This document shows, piece by piece, positions 22,493 through 33,185 of a stretch of DNA of 64,000 nucleotides. Both the position numbers and the translations under genes were made by a program. Under the pieces are notes generated by a model. It searched no databases, was not told the origin of the DNA, and saw only the letters and a list, made by a program, of their open reading frames with translations. Location: positions 138,495-202,494 of the forward strand of contig JAOPHQ010005150.1 in assembly GCA_030340625.1 (NCBI GenBank), given 5' to 3'. Every line of letters starts with the position of its first letter. Position 1 is the stretch's first letter. This DNA is from Merluccius polli (Eukaryota; Chordata; Actinopteri; Gadiformes; Merlucciidae).

Positions 22493-22830
22493 CACAACAC
22501 CATTAAATATTTGATCGCCATCACTCCAGCTGGTGCAATTTCATTTCTGTCTCCTGGGTGGGGTGGAAGGGTCTCGGACAAGCAGATCACTAATGAGTCA
22601 GGTCAAACTTTTGGAGCCTAGGGATGAAGTTTTAGCAGACAGGATTTCTCATCAGAGACGAGCTTGCGGCCTATGGTGCAACCCTATGTATCCCTCATTT
22701 CACAAAAGGAAAGAAGCAGCTTTCTGCACAGGAAGTGGACACAGCTAGACAACTTTCTCTCGTGTGGATCCATGTAGAAAGAGTTATTGGTTGGTGGAAA
22801 AAATGTACGATTTTGCAAACTGTTAAGAGT

Positions 22831-24447
22831 GTTGTTCCCAAATGAGTTACACAAACATGTGTGACATGTAAAGGGATTTTACATTTGTAAAACATGTATT
22901 GAGGCTTACTGTTCTTAAAACTCAATGCATTTTAATAAACCTCCCCACATTGGCTGCTATTGGTGTGTGTAATGGTCCTTTCTTCCCCCCCCCCCCAGAT
23001 TATCTAAAAAATTCAGAGTGCAATATCACTTTTATTTGTAATGTTGTTACTAACAGTTTCATTCCATTCAGGTGCCATTAAAATGCCATCAAACATTAAC
23101 ATGAGAAGTAGGAGTATGTATAATATATTAGAATCAAACTGTTTCTGTATGTTGTAAACAGTAAACAATAATAATTTTAGGTCTAAATTATCTATGGATA
23201 CATACATTGAATTAAAGAATACAACTTTAAATATCTTGTTGCACGCAAGTGCATAGACACAGCAGTCAATAACATAAAATGTAAAGAAAAGGCTGCTGAT
23301 GAATTAATTGTTTCAATACCTCAATATGGATGACTATTGGTGCTTTCACAAAACATTTACCAGTGACTTATACGCTCGCAATTTCTCTCTGGTGTACACG
23401 CTTGGTTTCTCTATTAAATAAGTATATCCGGCCACTGTATATTTGGCCACATTCTAACGTCTTTAACCCAATTATCAATAGAACACGGATCTGGAAGTCG
23501 GACACCATTTGTCAGTTAACTTGTTTAGGTAACTTTCACGATCTTTACTTGACAATCACCTTGCGTAGTGTGACAAACTTTTTATCTCCGCCATACTTCC
23601 GTTGCCAAAATGCGCGCGCAGACGTTATACGTCATCATTGTGTACAAACAGAAAAAGGGTCTATTCCCCGACGACGAGCTGCTTCTCCAGTATTAGGTGA
23701 ATACAGAGGTCAACCTTTTCATGTGACATGTCATGCCCAAAATATGTGTGTTTGAGGCGATGCTTTGTAGTGTTTGAGAAGGCCCGGATCCGTGTTTTTT
23801 CTTTTCTTGCTTACGTCGCACAGCAGTGATGTGCGGATTGATACAGAAAAAAACGATACCTCCAATAGCAGATGTTTGTTTTAAAATTGATTCCTGAATC
23901 AAAAAACGACACTGTTGATACTTCAGTCATTGCAGGTAATATATATCATTAACGGGAACACAGTGGACGCTACGTAAATGATGGAGATCTTGTGTAAATT
24001 GTATAGTTGTGGGGATCTACTTTTCTTCCGCCGGTAAGTATATAAAGCGTAAGGTCAGTGCAGCGGCGTTTCGCTCAGTAGGGTTGTCACCGAAACGCGG
24101 TTGGTCTACTGTGAGAAGATTTCTGCCGTTGAGGTAAATGGTTATGCATGTTTCGCAGTTTGAAATGTAATATTTCTGTAATTTAGAACTTTCTCCGTAT
24201 GATTTTGATGCAGAACTGTGTATTTTGAAAATGTGTCGTGTACAAATGGCTGCAAGTGATTTGTAGATGCTAGTGTTTTTACACTTAAAGGTCTCCTTCA
24301 CCGGTAAACCGTTTTTACTTGCTCCTTTTGGAATATGCTAGGTCACTCCTAGTTGCATATGCATGCTGCACGTGGAACCCGTTATTCTACCCCCATTGCA
24401 TGCATTAGCCAATGTAAGAACATAGACGGACGAGGAAGTCACAAACG
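22831..24447. other. No gene recognised
   Basis: A poly-C tract lies at 22986-22998. A CAGTGATGTGCGGATTGATAC phrase at about 23823 looks like a hAT terminus, but I find no partner end. A 141-codon open stretch (23330-23755) has no recognisable similarity and unremarkable composition; I do not call it a gene. Confidence 0.4.
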
Positions 24448-24745
24448 AGGTGTTCCGATATCCGTACTTCCATGAGTACACGTTAACATAGTACACTACC
24501 GCGTCACCCACCAAACAGGTGAGTTCTCTGAGCGCGGCTCCGCCTCTTCCGCTACGTAGCTAAGATGGCTGCCGTTGAGTACGCAAAGTGTACCCCGTAG
24601 CACACTCAGCATTTTGGCCATTTTGAGTACACATACGGGTCCTTTCAAGTACACTTCTTTTCGCCGCGATCATAATCGGAACACCCTACGTACTCAAACT
24701 AAGTATACTAAGTACGGGTAGTATGGATATCGGAACACAGCCCAA
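24448..24745. mobile_element. MITE with GTGTTCCGATATCC ends
   Basis: The left end GGTGTTCCGATATCCGTACT and the right end (reversed GGGCTGTGTTCCGATATCCA) form inverted repeats around about 250 bp rich in GTACTC/AAGTACAC motifs. No coding content. Exact edges are uncertain by a few bases and no clean target duplication was identified. Confidence 0.6.
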
Positions 24746-25429
24746 CAGTATGAATGTGTATGAATATTCATGACCTCGCCTACCTTGGCTTGAGACCGCC
24801 CTCAGGAAAACGGTATACGGCATTTCAGAATGTTTATAAACAATAGGCGTCAATATACTACCGTTAATGATACTAAAGATAATCATACTAAATGATACTA
24901 AAGACAATGCTGCATCTCTCGGTTTCATTTTTAAAAAAAAGTATTACGTCGCTATCATTTTCCATTCCGGAGATGGACGCGAAAGAGTCCAGCAATACTC
25001 CGACTTCTTAAACATGTAACACACGTTAACCTGTAGGCTGCCTTAAACCTGGGTTTGCTGAGCACAACCGTAGAATAAACGTTTAACGTGTAGCCGTAAT
25101 GAATTCAATATGTACGATTTTATTCTCGCAATTAATTCAATATTTACTTTATTCTCGTAATTTAATGACAATTCTTAATGTGGCCCTAATACTCCGTCGT
25201 AATATATTAATGAGACTTCCCATACCTGTATGAATTAAAGAGACCTCACGTAGCGCCCCGCAAGAAGAAAACCATTCATTCAAGCCATGTACTGTTTTCT
25301 CGATCGCTCTGCCCTGTCAAATGATATGAATGGGTTTGTTTACTAGTTCTGCCATCGGAGAACGCTTCGTCTTTTGCCACCCGGAAGAACGTATATTGTT
25401 GTTGTGACGTTGTGGTGATTTGTGGTGTT
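24746..25429. other. No feature seen
   Basis: AT-rich sequence without a supported exon. At 25430-25500, just before the next hAT, is a small hairpin (AACATAGACATCTTATA and its complement). Confidence 0.4.
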
Positions 25430-25507
25430 GATAACATAGACATCTTATATCATGAATGTATCTAATGTATGTATATAGTAACTTATAAGATGTCTATGGT
25501 TGATAAC

Positions 25508-25606
25508 TAGTGTTGCACCGATACCATTTTTTGGCCCCCGATACCGATACCGATACCCGGCTGTGCAGTATCGGCCGATACCGATACCATACCGATACCA
25601 CGCCGG

Positions 25607-25643
<37 letters not shown>

Positions 25644-25651
25644 TATGTTCC

Positions 25652-25721
<70 letters not shown>

Positions 25722-26457
25722 AGCTTTTTTTCTTCTAATACTAAAGAACTGCATACTCACTTGGATGTAAAATCATTGCTATCATGGCTTAATTACTAGT
25801 ATAATTAGATAATATAGTATAACTAGAGATAATTAGCGGGGGGGGGGGATCGGGGAGAAGCCGATTACAGCTTAACTCGTCGTCTGTGATGCGGTCACTG
25901 TCTGTCCATTTGAGCGATCTCCCGCCTGTGAGCAAGACGCGTCTCCCTCTCTCTCCTGCTTTTTCCCCTCTTCTCCTTGTTTGTGTCCGCATGGCACCCC
26001 GGGGAGCGGGGGGGGGGGGCATGGGTGGTGACCGGGTGCGTCGCACCGGCAGGCGGACCCGCTCACTGAGTTTCCCCGCACCGGCGCGTCCGCAGGCGGA
26101 GCAACTTTTCTGTGCGCCGCGCGGCTGAACCGCGCGCCCTCCGCGTCTCCGGTGCTTTTTTTTCTTTCTTTTTTTTGGTACTTTGTCGTCGTTGCTTGTC
26201 GGTCGGTCAACATGCGCGGCCGGGCGGCCGGAGTGGGCCAATAGGATAGCTGCTTGGCACGGCATGCACTGAACACGTGTGATCACACGCAGCAGTGAGT
26301 GAAGGGAGAGAAAGACGCAAAGCGCTGCGTTCCAAGTTTCATATTATGTAAATGGCATCGGCGCATTATTTGTTCGTACTCGCCGATACCGATGCCAGCA
26401 TTTTAGCGCGGTATCGGGGCCCCTCCCGATACTAGTATCGGTATCGGTGCAACACTA
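25508..26457. mobile_element. hAT non-autonomous element with (TA)n core
   Basis: The inverted ends TAGTGTTGCACCGATACC (reversed at the right end) are flanked by the 8-bp duplication TTGATAAC (25500-25507, 26458-26465). The interior has GATACC direct repeats, a (TA)n microsatellite at about 25621-25710 and a GC-rich part (25980-26240) that opens long frames on both strands by composition alone. No transposase. Confidence 0.9.
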
Positions 26458-26474
26458 TTGATAACGCACTAGAG

Positions 26475-27080
26475 CAGTGCTTCTCAAATAGTGGGGCGGG
26501 CCCCCCTGGGGGGGCGTGGTGCGTTACCTGGGGGGGCGCGTGTAACCCTGGGGAACAGGTTTTTTTTTTTTTTTGGCCGTACTAGTATAAAGTGTAATTG
26601 CGCATCCACTACAGTAGCTGGCAGTGGCGCTCTCATTGTTACTTCTGTCATGTTTGCGAGAGTGCAACATTTCACGAGACAACAGGTTTGCCTTGGTTAG
26701 TGTTGAGTAGCCTAAACAGAAAGCTCCGACTGCGTTCTGTCTATAGCCTCCGTTATTCAACATAACAACCCCCAACATGGAAAAGTTGTTTACATGTTTA
26801 CAGTTTAAACAAGGATTTATTTATTTTTTATTTCAGGCATTGATGCACTTAAAATCTTTTCTGTTGCAGACTTAAAACAAGATTTAATAAAGTTATTCTT
26901 TGTAAGTTTGACTATATTTCTTTCTTTTTTTCTTTTCTTTAATGTTAATAAGGATAAAATGTTGTACTTATAACAATTTTATAAAATTATTTTATTTATA
27001 GTCACGGTGGGGAGTGGGGGGCGCGAATAGTTTTCTTCTTGCTAGGGGGCGCCTAACAGAAAATAATTGAGAAGCACTTG
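26475..27080. mobile_element. hAT non-autonomous element
   Basis: The left end CAGTGCTTCTCAA and right end TTGAGAAGCACTTG are inverted with a small difference. The 8-bp duplication CACTAGAG flanks it (26467-26474, 27081-27088). 606 bp, no transposase. It begins only 17 bp after the preceding hAT. Confidence 0.85.
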
Positions 27081-27091
27081 CACTAGAGGGA

Positions 27092-27158
27092 TTACTCGCC
27101 TCTGATTGGCTAACACCACTGTGACGGACAATGCTATTAGCCAATCAGAGGCAAGTAA
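27092..27158. repeat. Short hairpin, 21-nt arms
   Basis: TTACTCGCCTCTGATTGGCT(A) at 27092-27112 pairs with 27138-27158 with one mismatch. It may be the remains of a small MITE. No coding content. Confidence 0.7.
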
Positions 27159-27723
27159 CTTAAATGAGTATTCATGAGTAAGAGCCGAAAACCTCTCGTT
27201 CTTCCCCGCCCTCCTCCAATCTAGAACAGCCTGCAACAGGCGCACCAGAGCATTTTTTCACCAAAACCGGCTCACGGGGCATTCATTACAGTTTTTCTCA
27301 ATTGCTAAGACACAATTCCTGGAACAACTCACCATTTTTTCAAATCTTCAAACACAATTTTAAAAACTCACACCCAACCATCCAAACATCTAACTTCTGG
27401 GTCCCAGTCAGTCTTTACCCCTCAGACAATACACACAAGCTGTCGAAACACAGACTACATTAATGTTTGTTACACACAGGAGGGATTAATTCAACACACT
27501 GCCACCAAAATGTCAAGAATAGGGTTTATTCACAGCACTTGCCGTGAATAGATGGCTGCCTCTCAGTTCTGCAAAAAATACCATTACTGACCTATGGTGT
27601 ACTGTGGCACAGTATACTGTAGTAAAAACTACACAGCATACGGTGGATATTCAGTCTATATGTACTACAACATTACTGTGCATGTACTGTGATACAATAC
27701 ATAGTGACAATGAGGCAAATTAC

Positions 27724-28208
27724 CTGTTTTCCCTCCTGAAAGTACGAACAACTGATGCAACTGTGAAACGGCTTAAGTTTGGCTGGACTAGCTGGCCAGC
27801 TTCTTTCATTGTCCTCCCATGTACCACCACATGATGAACAACAGTCACTGGCGTAACTATCGACGGTGCAACCTGTGCATTGCACCGGGGCCCAGACGCC
27901 GGGGGGGGCCCATGAAGACGCCGGGGGGCCTCCCCCCCCCCCCCCCCCCCCCCCCCCGCCCGGTCAACAACCGCGCAGCAACCCCCCCCCACCACCCCCC
28001 GTCAACAACCGCGGGGGCCCTAAAATATTATTTGCACCGGGGCCCATCATCACGTTGTTACGCCAGTGACAACAGTGGCACGGATTTCATCAGAAATTAC
28101 TTGTCTTTGCTGTCCTCTGCCTCTTCCTCTGCCTCTTCCTCTTCCTCTCCCTCTTCCTCTTGCTCTTCCTCTCTCTTGTCTCTCAACCTCTGCATGGTTG
28201 GGATCCAT
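27724..28208 (-). pseudogene. N-terminal part of a Tc1/mariner-like transposase
   Basis: It reads from ATG at 28206-28208 through a long Arg-Gly run, then ISDEIRATVVHHVVVHG, MKEAGQLVQPNLSRFTVASV and VRTFRRENR, with a GT donor at 27723. The frame is continuous only when the hAT MITE 27846-28068 and one copy of its duplication are removed. The second half is a helix-turn-helix as in Tc1-type DNA-binding domains. The RG-rich leader (TCTTCCTCT-rich on the plus strand) is repetitive. No downstream DDE exons are found, so this is an internally deleted copy. Confidence 0.7.
27846..28068. mobile_element. hAT MITE, CACTGGCGTAAC ends
   Basis: The inverted ends are CACTGGCGTAAC. The 8-bp duplication ACAACAGT is at 27838-27845 and 28069-28076. 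223 bp, GC-rich, with a 26-C tract (27932-27957). Confidence 0.9.
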
Positions 28209-28549
28209 TGCTCCAAAGGACATGAGCCTCTAAGCTCTATTTGTTGACCCCCAATTCTGATTGGTGTGTTAAAAGGAACCCCGGCTATGTAGACTTGTAG
28301 GCCCTAATACGCCACTATTGTTCTCTTGTAGTAAAATATGTTGTTAGAAGCACATAAAATATTGCCATTTCTTTAAAAAGATATAATATGTAGTACATAT
28401 TTTGACCTACGTACGCCGCCATGTAATCCGCGCGCAATGCACTATGGGATCGATGACGTAGAATGGTTGCGCTTGGTAGAATAGCTATTGACGTTAGTGC
28501 TTGTTTACCCGCGTAGAGTTAGAGTAAAAGTTTTTAAGAGTTAAGTAAA

Positions 28550-28873
28550 ATGCCACATTGTGCTGCTTTTGGGTGCGACTTCCAGTCAAAAGGCAACAAG
28601 GGGAGTGATGTGAGTTTACACCGCTTTCCTACTGACAAGAAGATGAGAAAGAAGTGGGAAGATGCCTGTGGACGTACACAATTTCCACAAGATCCGCGGC
28701 TGTGTTCACAACATTTTTCTCCCGACGCATTTGAGGCTTTTAGTCGACCACAACTGCTGAAAGAGCTCGTCGGAGCGGCTGGGTATAAACGAAGACTACA
28801 ATCAAATGCTTTCCCGACAATGTTCTCACATAAGGAGCCTAAACGTATACCTAAACCTATAGCATCATTATAA
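28550..28873 (+). CDS. THAP-domain protein, 107 residues
   Basis: The THAP zinc finger (a sequence-specific DNA-binding fold) spans about residues 1-90. Ligands are C4, C9, C52 and H55 (C-x4-C ... C-x2-H), with the conserved P27, W36 and F56 and a variant of the closing AVPTIF motif (AFPTMF). The start ATG at 28550 fits THAP proteins, which begin with the finger. The frame is uninterrupted and ends soon after the domain (EPKRIPKPIASL). It may be a complete short protein, or a first exon whose splice donor I cannot identify. Its place in a TTAA element suggests a transposase-derived DNA-binding part. Confidence 0.8.
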   Translation: MPHCAAFGCDFQSKGNKGSDVSLHRFPTDKKMRKKWEDACGRTQFPQDPRLCSQHFSPDAFEAFSRPQLLKELVGAAGYKRRLQSNAFPTMFSHKEPKRIPKPIASL

Positions 28874-29260
28874 CACAACGGTTATGGAAAATAGAACGAC
28901 AGTACATTGAATTAAATTGCAATGAAGTTACAAACGATCCGCAACATTAAGAGAATAGGCTCCGAAACAGATAAACGGGCCGGGATCCCACCTCCCTCAC
29001 TTTCATTGCGCGTGCGTTAGACTCCTTGGTCCGTGTTTCAAGACGGGTCGGGTGGGTAGCCGACATCGCCGCCGACCCCTTGCGCCAGTTGTACGTGTCT
29101 ATGATTGTGATTATGTCTATGATTGTGATTATGTCTATGATTATACACATATGATGTGCACACCAGCATTTTTTACATCCACATTGGCTTTAAAAAGTTG
29201 TTTAAACATTGCAAGACATTAAAGTGCTCATGATGAAATGCATTAAAATGTTTTAAATGT

Positions 29261-29451
29261 TTAATTGAAATCTCTCCATGATTCATCTACTTCTGTATCA
29301 TCAATATCTACATCCTCAAACCCTGTATAGATTCCACTTGGTTCTGGGTAGACATTTCTTATTTTGGTAACTGCACATGCAGGAATGACTGCGGATTCTT
29401 CTCCCTAGTCTGCCATGCATCCACCATGTAAACTGCCGATATGAGGCATAT
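29261..29451 (-). pseudogene. P2X7-C-terminus-like (P2RX7_C) terminal exon
   Basis: On the minus strand an AG acceptor (CTTACAG, 29458-29452) precedes YASYRQFTWWMHGRLG, then, after a one-base shift near 29400, AVIPACAVTKIRN and YPEPSGIYTGFEDVDID, ending at TAA (29261-29263). The order YRQFTWW - LG - IPxCAVxxIRxxxPxxxGxYTGF matches the zinc-binding cytoplasmic tail domain of P2X7 receptors, which is also widespread in fish multicopy proteins. Only the last exon is seen; upstream exons are missing. Because of the frameshift this copy is probably dead. Confidence 0.65.
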
Positions 29452-30427
29452 CTGTAAGACCTGCAACCAGAGCATTCATCTTTTTAATACTTAACATTAA
29501 CTTTTGTGGGTTTTCATCTGAGGACTTGAGTTACTGATTGAAGCTAATAGATAAACAACAAACATCCTACTATTGATATAGAAAAATAACATGGTCTTTC
29601 TATAGATATGTCAACAAATGTATACATGTGCAAAATAAGGTAGGCTATCTAATAAGGCGGGACCACTGAGCAATCTGGACAGCTCCGTAGCTGCTCCTAG
29701 CTGACCGGCAGGAGGATCAGCAACCCGGACATCGAGCTGTGAGGCTACCTATTGGTGACCCGGTTCCGATTGGGAAGGGCAGCACTCTCCCGGTCGTGGA
29801 GGCTGTTTCGCTCGGGTTCAAATTGAAAAGGCTGAATAGATTACATGTTTATGTCGCTGTATAGTCTCAACCAGAGCCGTATATTGGGAAAATAATAAGT
29901 TCGCTAGTCTCAACAGGGTTTCCGAAGCCGGCAAGTGCAACCATATGACGTCACTACCCAGACGTTAACAACAATGGCGGCCTACGAGTTAAACTATTTT
30001 TTACACATTTTATAAAAACGAAGACATTAAGACGGTTTTTTATATCACTTTATAATAATTGATACTAACATTTATCTTTTAAGAACTACAAGTCGACATA
30101 GCCGGGGTTCCCTTTAACAGTTTTCAGGCTGAGTGTTTTCACCTTGAGAAGGGTGTGGTCTCTGAGTTTATGTAATGATAACTTGAGTTAATTATATTGA
30201 GAGCATGTGTTTGCTGAATGAACACGTAGTGCAATGAATGATTTATTTGGCCACTTTTGTGTAAGGTTTTGCAGAAAGTGTTTTGAATATTGAGACATGT
30301 GTGGTAACAGGTGAATTGTGTTTTTGGTTATGGGAAATGTGTGTGTGCTTCTGGGAATGACGAAAAGGTTTGGGTGTTTGTGCTACAGGAACCAGGTTTT
30401 GTGTTTTAGCAATCGAGAAAAACTGTA

Positions 30428-31353
30428 ATACTAGAGACCACTGCACAAAACGATGAAATGAGACCTTTAATACTGTGTGTGTGTGTGTGTGTGTGCGTGT
30501 GCGCACACACCATGGCAACTGCTGCTCTTATGGGCATTTGTTTTTATTTTATAAAACAGTTGTCAGTGTTGTATTTGACTCGCTGGCAGTAGCATTTGTA
30601 TTATGTGATTTCTGCATTAATTTGCGATGTTTTTAAGTTTGTTTTTATGGTATTCTTGTGTAGGCTTGATGGTATATGTCAACATGTATGATATTAATTG
30701 TATGTCTGACTTTTGCTAGTGTATGCAGATGTGTAATAAATGTGATAATATAGTTGAATGTGTGGGTTCTAGATTATGTGTTGTTGTGCTTTGACTTTGT
30801 ATCATGACACTTCTTTGTGTTTTCCAGATTTGAAATTGCAAGTGATTGTTGGAAAGGTAAGCACATTAATGATAATGTGATAATGTGATAATGTGGGCAG
30901 ATTTCACAGAAACTCACTGACTTGTAGCAGTTGCGGTCTATATATTGATATATATTTTTTTCGACTTTAAACACATCAGTCTTTTAGAACTACTTCAGCC
31001 TGAAATATACATATCAACATTTATTTATTTATTTTTTGGTTATTAACCCTCTATATGCCAATAATTGTACATAATTCTGCTGTTTTCTATCCAAAGAACT
31101 AAAATAATTTCAAAAAATATAAATAAAATAAAATACATTTCAATGAGTATTTGCTAATCATTGTTATTAGGCCCTGAGATGGGTCAATAACATCAATAAT
31201 ATCAATAGCGCACACACTTCCCTGCATGCTTTGAATGGGGGAAAAAATAGTGCCATCTGGTGGACAAATAGAAAAATTACACAAATATAGCCGGAGGTCC
31301 AAAATGAAACCCTAACGTCAAGGAATGCATTAATTTATGTTAGGATAAACATG
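30428..31353. other. Upstream region of Helitron gene 1; no coding exon
   Basis: A small exon-like segment lies between an acceptor (TTTTCCAG) and donor (AAAG|GTAAGC) at about 30828-30856. It is the same size as the leader mini-exons at 56283 and 61384, which suggests, but does not prove, an untranslated leader exon. A (GT)n tract lies at 30475-30500. Nothing else is supported. Confidence 0.4.
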
Positions 31354-32703
31354 CAGTGTTTCCCCTATATGCATTCTGCGGCGGCGTATCGCCGCTGTTG
31401 GATTTTCAGCGCCGCTGCAAAAAAAAAAAAGTACAAAGTTTCTCCGATTGGTGCAACTTACTACGTTGCTATGGTGTTGCGATGCAGTTCTTTCCGCTGA
31501 TTGGATTATCCCCACGGCGTCAAAACTCTTGGAGGTAACTTCTGTCGCTCTAGCTGTCAACTTTTAATTCTGAGGTAATTTGATTGAAGAGGATCCTCAT
31601 TCAGTGTCCGTCGAACTATTAAAAGGTACGTGATCTACTTTTAAAAATTGATGTGTCCGACTGTCCTATAAGAAGTATGTCTCCAATGATGGTGCTAACA
31701 GCAAGTAGTTCACAAGACGAGTCGTGGGTATCATAATATTGTTTTGAAGGTAAAGACAGCTTATGGTTGCTTAATTAAAACGGCATAACTTAGTCAAGGA
31801 TATAAAATGTCTGCTCAGAGCTGTCATAGTTCTCATTTGGGTAACGTTAACATTAACTCTTATCACAAACTCATGGTTTTCTATGTTTAAAAGTAGCCTA
31901 GGTCTGTAGACCTAGGCTTTTCGGTAGGATTAGCTATCAGAAACTTGTTCACTGATCCCTTTTATTCTCTAGTGCTAGTAAGTTAGCCTACGTTACCTAC
32001 CGGTGAAACGAGTGGTTGCTTGCTCGGGTGCACTCTCCCAACAACACAGTTGTGAACGTAAATGAATGAAAATAATTTGACATCAGAATTATGCTTGTGT
32101 GTTAGTGGATGTCTAAATGGTGTTTAAAAGTCAAAACTCCTCTGAAATACTAGGCTACGGATTTTAGTAATGGGCTATGCTGGTGATGACATGCGTCAGG
32201 TAGAGGATGTTGAGTTTGTCGCCATTTCTGGAACGAAATAGCTACCGGTAACGTTATAGATAAAGTGCTGTGTGTTGTCTATGAGGATAGACAGAAATTA
32301 AGTCACATCCTGATGGCACAATTTAAATAAATTAGATTCAACAAATACGTTTCTGCATTGTGCAACTTTTTTTAAGGCTTATGATAAATATCAAAGAAAA
32401 TTAAGCTGAAAATTAACACAAGCTATGACATTTGTTTCTGCCCAGTTCAAGGCACGTTTTTCAATGATCTGGTCTCAGCAGATGCCTTGAATCTGTTGAT
32501 TGTTACATCATTTGTAAGAATGAGACTCATTTTGTAAGTTTCAATCTGTCAATTATTTTTCAACAATCTCACCAGTAGTCACAAACGAAAGGTGTATTTT
32601 TCAAAATTTTCTTCCGGGGGGGGCATGCCCCCGGACCCCCCTAGTGTTGCTAGGGTACCGACTCTCAGCACCGCTGCTACAAAAAAATCTAGGGGAAACA
32701 CTG
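31354..32703. mobile_element. hAT-type non-autonomous element
   Basis: The ends CAGTGTTTCCCCTATATG and (reversed) CAGTGTTTCCCCTAGATT are inverted, with paralogous CGCCGCTG motifs near both. Flanking 8-mers (TAAACATG, AATGTGGG) do not match, so the target duplication has decayed or the edges are off. 1350 bp, no transposase. It lies in the leader region of the Helitron gene. Confidence 0.65.
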
Positions 32704-33107
32704 AATGTGGGATCAAAAAAGGCATAGCCATTCTAAAGCTTGAAGTACTGAGATTTCAATATTTATTTTTTTTCAATTTACTGGAACATTTGACCTATAT
32801 TCATTCAACACAGCCAAAATGGCTTAAAAAATAAACAGGCTTTTGAGACCATCATTACACATTTTTACACTACTGATGTTCTTGAAACTGCATTGTTATG
32901 GTTAAAAAGATTTTTTTGCGTTTATTCTGGCAATATGATCTCCAAACTAAAAAAGATAGAGGCTCAAAGAGTCTAGTCAATTCTAACTTTATTCTGACAT
33001 GTTCACATTTGATTAGTATTTTGAAACACAGAGACAGAAAGAAATGAGTGGCACATCTCTGAACCAACAGTTATCCATTTCTGATATGTTTTAACTTTGT
33101 GTTCCAG

Positions 33108-33185
33108 ATGCCACGTCCCGGCAAACGATCATTGGCCGCCAAAAAAAATCTGAGTGCTGCTGCAGCCAAGGGGTCCTCTGAGGGG
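33108..33185 (+). CDS. Helitron gene 1, leader coding exon
   Basis: After the acceptor GTTCCAG the exon starts with ATG and encodes MPRPGKRSLAAKKN followed by an Ala/Ser-rich tail, 26 codons, ending at a GT donor (33186). The equivalent exon of the second locus (62165-62227) encodes MRHSKKSQAAKKRL. The shared basic AAKK core and same phase support both calls. It may act as a nuclear localisation leader. Confidence 0.6.

Larger units (their letters stand above)
19640..22830 (+). pseudogene. PIF/Harbinger-type transposase fossil (DDE_Tnp_4), three pieces
   Basis: Piece 1 (19640-19940) has a charged helical segment (REYDDLNLRYCQLQEDYVNL) and then, at 19782, the helix-turn-helix LTVEDHLLIILMKLRLGL ... 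VSKITISNILRSW. Piece 2 (20872-21065) carries the first catalytic region, CRCIIDCTDIFI, and SLTARAQTWSNYKH. Piece 3 (22493-22830) continues exactly with NTIKYLIAITPAGAISFLSP and GGRVSDKQIT, then in shifted frames VLADR (second D) and IHVERVIGWWKK (E). Together these are the DDE_Tnp_4 nuclease and its HTH. It is broken by an insertion at 19937-20871, a hAT at 21066-22492, and frameshifts in piece 3. Such proteins in fish often also carry THAP domains; none is seen here. Confidence 0.8.
28273..30113. mobile_element. Kolobok-like element with TTAA target
   Basis: The ends read TTAA-AAGGAACCCCGGCTATGT at left and (reversed) TTAA-AGGGAACCCCGGCTATGT at right, followed by GACTTGTAG on both. TTAA is at 28269-28272 and 30114-30117. 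The TTAAAGGRR-type terminus and TTAA target fit the Kolobok/T2 group, whose transposases carry THAP domains. This copy holds a THAP frame (plus) and a P2X7-C-like exon (minus) but no recognisable DDE core. The stretches at 28874-29260 and 29452-30000 show no exon I can support. Confidence 0.75.
27289..30425 (-). mobile_element. Tc1/mariner-like remnant enclosing two later insertions
   Basis: The inverted ends CAGTTTTTCTCAATTGCTAA (left) and, reversed at right, CAGTTTTTCTCGATTGCTAA are flanked by TA (27287-27288, 30426-30427). It carries only the first part of a transposase on the minus strand (27724-28208). A hAT MITE (27846-28068) and a TTAA element (28273-30113) were inserted later. The assignment to Tc1/mariner rests on the TA target and the N-terminal protein; catalytic regions are absent. 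Confidence 0.65.

Noticed and set aside
23330..23755. 141-codon open frame
   Set aside because: No recognisable domain, no splice or promoter context; length is expected by chance in this composition.
23821..23950. hAT element starting CAGTGATGTGCGG
   Set aside because: Only one possible terminus is visible; no inverted partner or target duplication was found.
25494..25800. Open frames rich in alternating Ile-Tyr on both strands
   Set aside because: They are translations of a (TA)n microsatellite inside a hAT element.
25872..26286. GC-rich open frames on both strands resembling a CpG-island exon
   Set aside because: They lie wholly within the hAT bounded by TTGATAAC, with no domain or splice evidence.
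28874..29260. Extension of the THAP protein into a DDE transposase
   Set aside because: I looked for DDE-type motifs after the THAP frame in all frames and found none that I could support.
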